Part shown: piece after piece, positions 44,500-53,042 of the stretch
How the letters are laid out: each line of letters opens with the position of its first letter
Position numbering within the stretch: position 1 is the first letter of the stretch
Origin: G963677485 sp942492855
GTDB taxonomy: Bacteria; Armatimonadota; HRBIN16
Assembly: GCA_942492855.1 (NCBI GenBank)
Contig: OW818647.1
Location: 2,480,001-2,544,000, forward strand
Reading direction: 5' to 3'
Length of the DNA stretch: 64,000 nt
Made by a program: the position numbers and the translations under genes
The notes under the pieces: model-generated
Told to the model about the DNA's origin: nothing
The model's database searches: none
What the model saw: only the letters and a program-made list of their open reading frames with translations

Positions 44500-44555
44500 C
44501 TACGCGGCCCGCGTTCCTGCGGGCAACTTGGGCTGATCAAATCACCCCCAGGAAT

Positions 44556-44586
44556 CAAAAAAGGGGCGGGCAAATGCCCGCCCTTT
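44556..44586 (-). terminator. Intrinsic terminator of HMGL-Cache gene
   Basis: 9-bp stem GGGCGGGCA / TGCCCGCCC (44564-44572, 44575-44583) with flanking A/T extension; read on the minus strand it is followed by TTTTTT. It lies 19 nt after the stop codon at 44605. Confidence 0.92.
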
Positions 44587-44604
44587 GGATTCGGATACCG
44601 GAGG

Positions 44605-46428
44605 CTAATGCAGGCTCTCGTGCGTGCGCACCAGAACCTCAAACCGTAGGTCGGTACCGAGCACGCCCACGATGTTCTCGTCATCATCCACTATCGTGCA
44701 CGACAGCGTGACACAGAGCACACCGGTGATGCGGGATTTGTAGAACTCGGTGATATACACCTGCCCAGGGCCTGCTTCGATGGCTCCGATGAACCAGTCT
44801 CGGTCGGCGAAGTCGTGATCAAGACCGTAGGTGCCGAAGCTTTCGCGGTACTGCGGTTGGGTGATGTTGCTGGTGATCTTCTTGCCAGTTTGGTCAACCA
44901 CGTAGGCGAACTGGATGAAGGAGTGCTTATGCACCGCATCCTCTAGAACCGGCTCAATCCTTGTGTGGTCCATGCTCATGATCTCACGGTTTTGAACCAG
45001 ATCGACCACAATCTTCTCCACCAGGTTGAGCGCATGGTCACGCAGCTTGTCGTAATCGCTCTTGAAGTATTCGGGCAGATGCATCCGCGCCTGCATCAGC
45101 ATCTCATTATCCGAGATGGAGGTGACGCGGCCTTCGGCATACTGTTGCTTGATCCACTCCATCATACCTGCTAAACCCGGATGCCGCTTGTCTATGGCTA
45201 CTTCCTGACGAAGACCGAGGTAGTTGTTGACCCAATGAGCTACTCCGGCCACACCCGATTTGTCGGTGATGTTCACTCGGGCCGGACGGTCCAGAATCTT
45301 GTCGGTATCGAAGATGTTATATATCTCCGCGTCCTTCAACATGCCGTCGGCATGGATCCCGGCGCTGGTGGCATTGAAGTGCGAGCCCACGAAGGGATAG
45401 GAGGGTGATATCTCCACGCCCATCTCCTTCTGGAAGTAGTCTGCTATCTCGGTAATAATGCGCGTGTCCACACCGTTGGTTTCGCCTTTCAGGGAGATGT
45501 AGTCCATGATGGCTCCCTCAAGCGGTGGATTACCCGTGCGTTCACCAAAACCCAGAAGCGAGCAGTTGGCGTTGGAGCACCCATATAGCCAGGCGGTGGT
45601 GGAGTTGACCATCACTTTATGGAAGTCGTTATGACCGTGCCACTCTAACCACTCACTGGGCACTCCGCATTCATGAATCATCGAGTGGATCATCTTGGGT
45701 ATGCTTCGCGGCAGAGTGGCCTCCGCATACGGCACACCAAACCCCATGGTGTCACACAGCCTGATCTTGACCGCCTTCTTACTTTCGCGGGCGACTTCCA
45801 TCAACCGTTGCACGAAGGGGATGATGAACCCGTCGAAATCGGCGCGGGTGACATCCTCAAGATGGCATCGCACTGCGTCCAGCCCGGATTCGAGCGCCGT
45901 CGTGACCAGGTCCACATACATCTCAAGGGCCTGAGAGCGCGATTTGTTCATCTTGCGGAAGATGTGGTAGTCCGATGCGGAGGTCAGAATGCCGGTTTCG
46001 CGCAGGCCCATATCCTTCACCAGCTTGAAGTCCGCTTTAGTGGCTCGGATCCATCCTGTGACCTCAGGGAACTGGTGGCCCAGCTCCAGGCATTTGTATA
46101 CGGCCTCTTTATCTTTATCACTATATAGGAAAAACTCCGTGGCGCGGATGACGCCGTTGGGCCCGCCCAACTGGTTCAGCAGATCATACAGCCGCACGAT
46201 GTGCTCTACCTTATATGGGGGCCTTGACTGTTGCCCGTCACGGAACGTCGTGTCCGTAATATACATCTCATGTGCGGGTTCCATAGGCACGGAGTGACCG
46301 TCGAAGACAAGACGCGGCACCTCAGTGTATGGGAACTGCTCGCGCAGCATGTTTGGTTCCGGTACATCAACGACTTCTCGTTTGGAGGTGGTGTGCAGTA
46401 AACCCCATCGCGGGTTTTTTGATATCAT
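44605..46428 (-). CDS. HMGL-like (isopropylmalate synthase-like) enzyme fused to Cache-like domain
   Basis: 607 residues. Residues 50-340 form an HMGL/LeuA-type TIM barrel: MYITDTTFRDGQQSRPP holds the metal-binding Asp and catalytic Arg, and EWHGHNDFHK the HxHND metal ligands. Residues 340-430 resemble the LeuA linker helices (GIHADGMLKDAEIY). Residues 440-605 look like a Cache/PDC sensor: DRDWFIGAIEAGPGQVYITE and CTIVDDDENIVGVLGTDLRF. So an acyl-CoA-aldol type enzyme carries a small-molecule sensor at its C-terminus. The substrate is unknown. No transmembrane helix or signal peptide, so the sensor part is cytoplasmic, which is unusual for Cache. AGGAG lies 9 nt before the ATG. It ends in a strong terminator. 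Confidence 0.8.
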   Translation of the reverse strand: MISKNPRWGLLHTTSKREVVDVPEPNMLREQFPYTEVPRLVFDGHSVPMEPAHEMYITDTTFRDGQQSRPPYKVEHIVRLYDLLNQLGGPNGVIRATEFFLYSDKDKEAVYKCLELGHQFPEVTGWIRATKADFKLVKDMGLRETGILTSASDYHIFRKMNKSRSQALEMYVDLVTTALESGLDAVRCHLEDVTRADFDGFIIPFVQRLMEVARESKKAVKIRLCDTMGFGVPYAEATLPRSIPKMIHSMIHECGVPSEWLEWHGHNDFHKVMVNSTTAWLYGCSNANCSLLGFGERTGNPPLEGAIMDYISLKGETNGVDTRIITEIADYFQKEMGVEISPSYPFVGSHFNATSAGIHADGMLKDAEIYNIFDTDKILDRPARVNITDKSGVAGVAHWVNNYLGLRQEVAIDKRHPGLAGMMEWIKQQYAEGRVTSISDNEMLMQARMHLPEYFKSDYDKLRDHALNLVEKIVVDLVQNREIMSMDHTRIEPVLEDAVHKHSFIQFAYVVDQTGKKITSNITQPQYRESFGTYGLDHDFADRDWFIGAIEAGPGQVYITEFYKSRITGVLCVTLSCTIVDDDENIVGVLGTDLRFEVLVRTHESLH

Positions 46429-46683
46429 AGTCTATATCTCCTGTCGCTCACGTATTTTTCTATACCAAATATAGTGTACCCTCCGGTGAAACATTGTGCC
46501 AAATTTCACAATGTATTGGTAGTGGGCGCATATGTTTCGGATGTCGGAGTGATTGAGAGAGTGGTTCTGCACCTATTCATCAGTCCAGTTCGATATAATA
46601 CAATCACATATCATCCAGATATCGGTATCTATAAATGCATAGACATTCTAGTTTTTAAGATACCATAGACTGATGTTTGAGAT
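46429..46683. other. Gene-free AT-rich stretch upstream of HMGL-Cache gene
   Basis: Probable promoter region for the minus-strand gene. No open frame with coding character and no clear consensus boxes beyond scattered AT-rich hexamers. Confidence 0.4.
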
Positions 46684-46922
46684 CAGTCTACTACCCACAA
46701 ATACCTAAGGAGCCAGCAGTCGCCGATTCCGCGACATAAATGTCTCGGCTATTGACCGGCCAAGCCTGCTGAAGCAGTCTGGGTGCCGCATCCAGCCACA
46801 AGGCGAAGTGGTGCTTCAACAGGCTTGGCCGGTCAATAGCCATGTGCTTTAGCGCGTGTTAGGGCAGGCATACATCGTTATATAACGATAAACCCCCGCT
46901 CGGACTTGTGGGAAATAGACTG
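46684..46922. repeat. Nested-palindrome element, family A copy 2
   Basis: 239 bp. The ends CAGTCTACTACCCACAAAT (46684-46702) and, inverted, CAGTCTATTTCCCACAAGT (46904-46922) match at 16 of 19. Inside, CCGCGACATAAATGTCTCGG is on the left only. The inner arms TATTGACCGGCCAAGCCTG and the inverted partner AGGCTTGGCCGGTCAATAG form a long hairpin. The right flank has ATAACGATAAA, as in copy 4. Confidence 0.8.
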
Positions 46923-47027
46923 GGTTCCTGCACCGCTCTGCTGATCAATAGCGGCCGGTGTCGCTGCGCTCCAACCGGTGTAGTGGGAGGGGACCACCGC
47001 AGCTAGTTTGGCCATGTCCGGGCCTCC
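46923..47027. repeat. Shared spacer repeat GGTTCCTGCACCGC
   Basis: GGTTCCTGCACCGCTCTGCT plus ATCAATAGCGGCCGG recurs in close form at 59729-59776. It links families A and B here. Confidence 0.55.
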
Positions 47028-47258
47028 GGGCACCCACGGAGTGGGTAGCAGTTCTTATAGCCAGGGGTGAGCGCAGCGATACCCCTGGTAAAGGGCCCCA
47101 GTGTTTACCCCCGAATGGGGGTCGAACCGACTGAAGAAGCTCAATATTCCGGTAACCATGCCGACCCACGTCGGGGTAGGATGTTAACGGCTGTCATCCA
47201 CGGGTTACGCTTACGCACCCGTGGCTGTAAGAATCCTACCCACTCCGTGGGTGCCGGA
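47028..47258. repeat. Inverted-repeat element, family B copy 2
   Basis: 231 bp. GGGCACCCACGGAGTGGG on the left is repeated inverted as CCCACTCCGTGGGTGCC on the right. The inner arms are TTCTTATAGCCAGGGGTG and CACCCGTGGCTGTAAGAA. Colinear with copy 1 (33244-33473), with clear sequence drift. Confidence 0.8.
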
Positions 47259-47399
47259 AACAACATCAGCATTACCGATCGTGGACTATCGCACGATCAT
47301 CGCCTATGTCTGAGTTGTAACTGGCACTGTTGGTTAAATAGGCGCCCGCCCGAAGGGGAACAACAAAAAAGCCTGCGTCACGGGCCGGTTGGTGTTTAC

Positions 47400-47660
47400 T
47401 ATTCCAAGAAAACAAAATTTTAGGCTCTACTAATCATGTGTCAAAATGACATATAATTTATAATAAATACGTTATCACATGGATTATTATCAATTTGGAT
47501 ACAAGGTTTTTATGAGATGTTTGCAATCACATTTTTAGTGTATTTCTGAAAAGTGATATGATAACGAAATGTATGATGATATATTATAGGTATGAAGTAC
47601 GTACACTAGACTAAGTACATGTACTTTATGAATCACTAACTAGTTTTATGACTGGGGCTT
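47400..47660. promoter_or_regulatory. AT-rich island with palindromes before GH20 gene
   Basis: Markedly AT-rich compared with its surroundings. It contains the perfect palindrome AAGTACATGTACTT (47613-47626), a nearby GAAGTACGTACA and TGTCAAAATGACA (47439-47451). Several -10-like TATAAT/TATAGG strings occur. Probably the regulatory region of the GH20 gene, or a scar of transferred DNA. No gene is seen. Confidence 0.45.
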
Positions 47661-47741
47661 TAGATTAGACAGATAAGCAGGATTAAACGCCCAACCCCTC
47701 GAATACTAAACAGACCAAACCCCACCCCAGGAGAAATCAAT

Positions 47742-49604
47742 ATGCTTAGCGATATTCAGTTTATCCCTCGCCCGCGCGTGATCAATGACGTGCCCGAACG
47801 CTTCATCGTGGCAGCGCATCAGACCATCGGCAGTATGGACGTCATCAACAACTACCCCAACCTGCTAAAACTGCAGCAGGTGATCAAAGAGGAGCTGGGC
47901 ATCCATACCGAGATTGTGTGCGGCTGCGACAGCACATACCAGCTCACCATCGAACCAGCCCTCGGCCAGCAGGCGTATGAGCTGACGATCACGCCGGAGC
48001 GCATCAGCATCGTGGGCGGATGCGAGGCAGGGCTGTATTACGGCGTCTGCACGCTGAAGCAAATCATCCGCGAATCCGGCAACGAGCTCTGGTGCGGCAG
48101 CATTCAGGACCACCCAGACTTCCCAGTGCGCGGCCTAATGCTGGACATCTCACGCGACATGGTGCCCACCATGGACACGCTGAAGATGACGGTGGACATG
48201 CTGGCAGACCTGAAGCTTAACCGGCTGGAGCTCTACGCGGAGCACACCTTCAAATACCGCAACCATCCACAGGTCTGGAGCCTGGCCAGCCCCATCAGCG
48301 GCGAGCAGATACTGGAGCTTCAAGCCTACTGCAAGCAGAGGCACATCGAGCTGGTGCCCAACCAGAACTGCTTCGGGCACATGCGCCGATGGCTGGATCA
48401 TCCCGATTATCTGCACCTGGCGGAATCGCCCGACGGCTTCGAATGGCCCTGGGGCGGCAAAACGGAAGGCCCATTTTCGCTTAACCCGCAGGACCCTGAG
48501 GCCATCAAACTGGTGGAGGGTATGTTCGACGAGATGCTGCCCTATTTCGAGAGCAACAACGTGAATGTGGGCTGCGATGAGACCTTCGACCTAGGCGCCG
48601 GGGCCAGTAAAGAGGCTTGCGAGCGGCTGGGCAAAGGGCGGGTTTACCTGAACTTCCTTTTGGAAATCTACAAGGTCATGAAAAAGCATGGCAAGGTGAT
48701 GAACTTCTGGGGCGACATCGTGCAGGAGCACCCCGAGCTGGTGCCAGAGCTGCCCAAGGATGTGGTCGCGCTGGAGTGGGGTTACGACAAAGGCCATCCC
48801 TGGCAGGAGCGGCTGGCCAGGCTGCAGGAAGCTGGTCTGCCGATCTATGTCTGCCCGGGCACCTCGGCGTGGGGCACCATCGCCGGCCGGACCGATAACT
48901 GCATCGGCAACCTGAAGGAGGCCGCTGTCTATGGTCTGCAATACGGCGCGATCGGGTATCTAAATACGGACTGGGGTGACTACGGCCACGTCAACAAAAC
49001 GCCGGTCTCCTACCTGGGATATGCCGTCGGCGCGGCTTATAGCTGGACTGCGGAACAGAGTGATAATATCGACATCCCAGCAGCCCTCAGCACGCAGGTG
49101 TTCAATGACCCCACCGGTCAGATGGGCACCGTGGCCTATGACATGGGCAACGCACACCTGAAACTGGGCAAGCTAACCAGCAACTGCAGCGTGCTGTGGC
49201 AGGGCATCGTGCCCGGTCTCAGCACGGAAACGCTGAAAGCCGATGCCCGCGGCCCGGAGATCACGGTGGAGAAGATCGATGAGGCGATCGCGATGATTGA
49301 GGAGTTGCAGGCACGGGTGCTGCGCTCGGGCAGCAAGCGAGCGGATGCTCAGTTGCTGGTGGACGAGTGGTATAGCGTGGGTGAGATGCTGAAACACGGC
49401 TGTTACCGCTTGCGCGCTCTGGCCGAGGGCAGCTACGAAAACCAGGCCACGAAGAACAGGCTCTCGTCACACCTCCGCACCGTGATCGGTGAGCACCAGC
49501 GGCTCTGGATGCGTCGCGCCGAGGTGGGCGGGTTACGCGACAGCGCCAGCCGACTGTGGAACCTGATGAACGAATACGGGATCAAAGAGCACCAGGGAAT
49601 GTAG
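47742..49604 (+). CDS. GH20 beta-N-acetylhexosaminidase-like
   Basis: 620 residues. Residues 1-125 are the GH20b alpha/beta domain. The barrel begins at FPVRGLMLDISRDMVPTMDT (about 127-147). VNVGCDETFDLG has the catalytic Asp279-Glu280 pair of GH20. MNFWGDIVQEHPEL and IYVCPGTSAWGTIAGR complete the active-site loops. The C-terminal 150 residues are helical. No signal peptide. Likely releases terminal GlcNAc or GalNAc from glycans or recycled peptidoglycan. AGGAGA lies 8 nt before the ATG. Confidence 0.85.
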   Translation: MLSDIQFIPRPRVINDVPERFIVAAHQTIGSMDVINNYPNLLKLQQVIKEELGIHTEIVCGCDSTYQLTIEPALGQQAYELTITPERISIVGGCEAGLYYGVCTLKQIIRESGNELWCGSIQDHPDFPVRGLMLDISRDMVPTMDTLKMTVDMLADLKLNRLELYAEHTFKYRNHPQVWSLASPISGEQILELQAYCKQRHIELVPNQNCFGHMRRWLDHPDYLHLAESPDGFEWPWGGKTEGPFSLNPQDPEAIKLVEGMFDEMLPYFESNNVNVGCDETFDLGAGASKEACERLGKGRVYLNFLLEIYKVMKKHGKVMNFWGDIVQEHPELVPELPKDVVALEWGYDKGHPWQERLARLQEAGLPIYVCPGTSAWGTIAGRTDNCIGNLKEAAVYGLQYGAIGYLNTDWGDYGHVNKTPVSYLGYAVGAAYSWTAEQSDNIDIPAALSTQVFNDPTGQMGTVAYDMGNAHLKLGKLTSNCSVLWQGIVPGLSTETLKADARGPEITVEKIDEAIAMIEELQARVLRSGSKRADAQLLVDEWYSVGEMLKHGCYRLRALAEGSYENQATKNRLSSHLRTVIGEHQRLWMRRAEVGGLRDSASRLWNLMNEYGIKEHQGM

Positions 49605-49622
49605 CTGAGCGTGGAATGTGCA

Positions 49623-49648
49623 TAGGGGCGAACGGCCGTTCGCCCCTA
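49623..49648. repeat. Perfect palindrome TAGGGGCGAACGG type
   Basis: A perfect 26-nt palindrome in the 72-bp gap between the convergent GH20 and FAD genes. Confidence 0.8.
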
Positions 49649-49676
49649 CGTGACAAGGCAATCGAGCCGCAGGCGG

Positions 49677-51299
49677 CTACGACTTGCTTTCGTGGTACTC
49701 CTTCTCTACATTCACATTCCACACATCATCACGGTTCTGTATCTTGCCTGAGATGTAGTCTACCGCGACCATAGCTGTCAGCATAGAGTGGTCCTGGTTG
49801 TTGTATCTGTGCTGCCCGTTACGCCCCACCATGAACAGGTTCTCAAATCGGCTCAGGTAACTCTTCACCTGGTCGAACTGCTCATAGCTGCCGAAATAGG
49901 CGGGATAGGCTTTCGGCACGCGGATCAGCACGGTCTTCAATATGTCCTGGGCATCGACCACACCGATGGTCGCCAGCTCCTTGACGGCAAACTCGCAGAA
50001 GCTGCCATCATCCATTGACCAGAGCTCATCGCCTTCGTTCGCGAAATACTCCATGCCGACCCAGGCTGTGTTGCTGTCCGCCACCATGTAGGGGCTCCAG
50101 TTGTTGAATATCTGAAGCCTGCCCACGCGCACATCGGGTTCCTGGATATAAATCCAGTTGTCAGGCACAATATTGTTCACCGATGGGCGGTCGGTGTCAT
50201 TGGTCAGCTTCAGCTTGCGTGCCAGCACGCCCACAGTCATGAAGTCACGGTACTGTAGGCCGGCGGCCACGTCCGCTATCTCTTGTGGCACTTCCGCTTT
50301 TAGGGCCGGCAGCAGCTCCTTGATGGGCATGCTGCTAAACACATAGTCGCCCAGTATTGTTTCAATCTCACCAGTCTCGGGGTTCAGAACCTGCACGCCT
50401 GTGATGCGGTCGCCTTCTGTGGTCAGACCGACCACCTTCGTGCCCATACGGATCTCTGCCCCTGCCTGTAGCAGATCACCTGCCACCACTTCCCACAACT
50501 GACCCGGGCCAAGTTTTGGGTACCAGAAGCGTTCGATCAAGCTGGTTTCGACCTTTGACTGGTCGGCCTTGCTGGATTTTGGCAGGGTGGACTTGAGGGC
50601 ATGCAGAATCGCTTTACTTAGTGACAGCCCCTTGATGCGCTGCGCACCCCAGGCTGCGGACAACTTGTGGCAGGGGACGCCCCATACCTTCTCGGTATAA
50701 TCCCTGAAGAAAGTGCAGTAAAGCTCATACCCAAACTGGTTGACCAGGAAATCTTCCAGTGACCGCACCGGTTTGCGCTTGGCCACCTTGGCTACAACAT
50801 ACCCCCAGCCTATCCGCATCACGCGAACCATTCCCAGGTTTTTCAGGGTCTTGCCAGACAGGCTGATGGGGTAGTCGAAAAACTTGCGCAGGAACAGGAT
50901 TCGCGAGAGGCGGCTTCTGTTGAGCATCACCCGATCCGTCGCTTCGGGATCACGCTCGGTGGATTCTATAGCGTCAGATGAATCGAGGGGCAGCACGACG
51001 CACTTATCAACTAACTCAACTTCACGATGCAGTATCTTGTCATCGCGGCTTGGTGCCGACTGCGGGGGCATGACGTTGAACCACCAGTCCATGACGCGCT
51101 GAGATTTTGAGAAAAACCGGTGCCCGCCGATGTCTATGCGGTTGCCCTCAAACTGATCTGTGCGGGATATCCCACCGATCGACAGGCTGGCCTCGAACAC
51201 AATCGGCTTTACGTCAGTGTGGCGCAACAGTTCGTATGCCGCTGTCAACCCCGCAGGGCCGGCCCCTATGATCAGCGCGGTTTTCTGTGATTCTGCCAC
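49677..51299 (-). CDS. FAD-dependent oxidoreductase, amine-oxidase / UDP-galactopyranose mutase-like fold
   Basis: 540 residues from GTG at 51299 (GGGGAG 7 nt upstream); an in-frame ATG at 51335 lies before that site. ALIIGAGPAGLTAAYELL (about 7-24) is the dinucleotide loop and VFEASLSIGGISRTD the second FAD contact, with IDIGGHRFFSKS next. The C-terminus has LFMVGRNGQHRYNNQDHSM, as in envelope-sugar flavoenzymes (Glf-like and PPOX-like). It faces away from a membrane glycosyltransferase gene, so a role in surface polysaccharide synthesis is likely, but the substrate is unknown. Confidence 0.8.
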   Translation of the reverse strand: MAESQKTALIIGAGPAGLTAAYELLRHTDVKPIVFEASLSIGGISRTDQFEGNRIDIGGHRFFSKSQRVMDWWFNVMPPQSAPSRDDKILHREVELVDKCVVLPLDSSDAIESTERDPEATDRVMLNRSRLSRILFLRKFFDYPISLSGKTLKNLGMVRVMRIGWGYVVAKVAKRKPVRSLEDFLVNQFGYELYCTFFRDYTEKVWGVPCHKLSAAWGAQRIKGLSLSKAILHALKSTLPKSSKADQSKVETSLIERFWYPKLGPGQLWEVVAGDLLQAGAEIRMGTKVVGLTTEGDRITGVQVLNPETGEIETILGDYVFSSMPIKELLPALKAEVPQEIADVAAGLQYRDFMTVGVLARKLKLTNDTDRPSVNNIVPDNWIYIQEPDVRVGRLQIFNNWSPYMVADSNTAWVGMEYFANEGDELWSMDDGSFCEFAVKELATIGVVDAQDILKTVLIRVPKAYPAYFGSYEQFDQVKSYLSRFENLFMVGRNGQHRYNNQDHSMLTAMVAVDYISGKIQNRDDVWNVNVEKEYHESKS

Positions 51300-51555
51300 T
51301 TCTCTACTCCCCTTTACAACACGACCGGCCCTCAATCGGATGGAAAGGCCTTCTATATTCTTGCATAAATCGCTGACGTATGGGAACTGTCGAATATAGC
51401 TTTGGCACTGTCACAGATACCGACGTTTTTATGATATGCTATAATACCCATACGGCGACAAGGCAGATGCGTGTAGACTCAGTATCGAGATTGCACACAA
51501 TGGATCCTCATATCATGGTACAAGCCCCACAGTTGAAGGTTAATGGAGTGACAAG

Positions 51556-52833
51556 GTGACAACAACGAAATCCAATGACAAGGCTCAATACAAGGTGCCC
51601 TACGGGCGTTGGTTTTGGATACTGATCTGCTGCGCGATGGCCGCCGGTCTTGCGATGGTATTCATGCACAGGATGGATACCCCGGACCAGCTAACCGCTG
51701 ATGCGCTTGATTATCATGACCTGGCGATGCAATTATTAAGGGAACACTCATACGGCAGTACCTATCGTGTGCCAGCCTATCCTGCCCTGTTAGCATTGGT
51801 GTATGCGGTCACCGGTCCAAACCTGCCAGCCGTCTATCTGGTGCAGGCCATGCTTTTTGTCGCTTCTTTGGTGTTAGTTTATACTATCGCCTACAAGCTG
51901 GTTCGGAAAGAAACCACCTCACTCATTGCTTTAGCGGTATGCATTTTGTGGCCGCCTTTTTGGCGTTCGCTGACCGATGTGCTTACCGAGACTCTGGCGC
52001 TGTTCCTGGTGACGGCCACAGTATGGCAGTTGCTCTTATGTATAGAAAAGGCCAGTGTCGGTCGATGCTTCGTAGTGGGTGTGTTACTGGCGATCACTAC
52101 GCTGTGTAAGGCGGTAATGATCCCCTATATACTCATCGCGGCGTTGCTGGTCTTGACAGCGAATGGGGTGAAGAAGCCGAACTGGGTAGGGGCTTGTGTG
52201 CTCCTCATCGCTGCATCGGTTTGTTTGGGTGCCTGGACGGTGAGGAACTACAGAGTGACAGGCGCAATCATCCCGGTGGCGACAGGCGGAGGCTTCAACT
52301 TCTGGCTGGGAAACTGGTCACCGTACTACCGCCATGTATGGAAGTGGCAGGATTACCCACCGGAATTGGCCCGTGAGCTAGCGGGAAAAACCGAAGTGGA
52401 GCAGGACAAGGTATTCACACGAGTGGCGGTCAATCAGATGACAAGGGAACCACTGACGGCTGCAGGGATGTTCATTCAGAAGTTTTCTGACCTGTGGCTG
52501 GCAGGATTTGGAAGAGATGCCGCATCAATGGCAACTCCGGTCAAAGCGATCGGGGGGTATAGCGTCCCGAAATTGTCGCTGCTGTCTATCCCCTTGTTTA
52601 TCTTGGCTTTCATAGGATGTCGGATTATTTCCTGTGAAGAGCAGCGGCGAGCCTTACCAGTCACTTTACTCTTGTCATGGTGGACCATAGCGTATGTGTT
52701 GACCACCGTGGCACCGGCGCGCTATGTTTTACCAGTGCAGGTGTTCGAGATTATTTTGGCAGCCGTGGCGATATCGGCTGGCTACCATGCCATCGCAAGG
52801 AAACACAGGCGTGTGATCACGGGGGAGAGCTGA
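51556..52833 (+). CDS. GT39/ArnT-like membrane glycosyltransferase
   Basis: 425 residues, about 10 helices. TADALDYHDLAMQLL (about 46-60) has the acidic residues of the first periplasmic loop used by GT-C enzymes. YRVPAYPALLALVYAV and AWTVRNYRVTGAIIPV (about 226-242) are typical of PMT_2/ArnT-like proteins. It likely transfers a sugar from a polyprenyl-phosphate carrier. GTG start at 51556 with GGAG 7 nt upstream. The protein is shorter than ArnT and lacks the C-terminal soluble domain. Confidence 0.75.
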   Translation: MTTTKSNDKAQYKVPYGRWFWILICCAMAAGLAMVFMHRMDTPDQLTADALDYHDLAMQLLREHSYGSTYRVPAYPALLALVYAVTGPNLPAVYLVQAMLFVASLVLVYTIAYKLVRKETTSLIALAVCILWPPFWRSLTDVLTETLALFLVTATVWQLLLCIEKASVGRCFVVGVLLAITTLCKAVMIPYILIAALLVLTANGVKKPNWVGACVLLIAASVCLGAWTVRNYRVTGAIIPVATGGGFNFWLGNWSPYYRHVWKWQDYPPELARELAGKTEVEQDKVFTRVAVNQMTREPLTAAGMFIQKFSDLWLAGFGRDAASMATPVKAIGGYSVPKLSLLSIPLFILAFIGCRIISCEEQRRALPVTLLLSWWTIAYVLTTVAPARYVLPVQVFEIILAAVAISAGYHAIARKHRRVITGES

Positions 52834-52868
52834 CCGTCAGCACAATCACCGTGGTTGACCACCATGTG

Positions 52869-52995
52869 ATCCGTCCGATCCGTCACATCCGTCCGATGTT
52901 TGACCCCCCAACGCAGAAAGACCGCCCCGGTTAGGGGAAAACCGGCGCGGACATTATAAGAAGAGACCGGCCCGGAAAGGAAAACCGGGCCGGTC
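52869..52995. repeat. GGACGGAT-family units plus GC-rich hairpin
   Basis: ATCCGTCCGATCCGTCACAT begins the 52869-52897 block; a second hairpin has perfect 11-bp arms GACCGGCCCGG (52965-52975) and CCGGGCCGGTC (52985-52995). The flanking genes converge, so a bidirectional terminator is likely. Confidence 0.65.
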
Positions 52996-53042
52996 ATCGG
53001 GACGGCGAGGTGACCTCGCCCCTGGGCGCGGAGACCGCGCCC

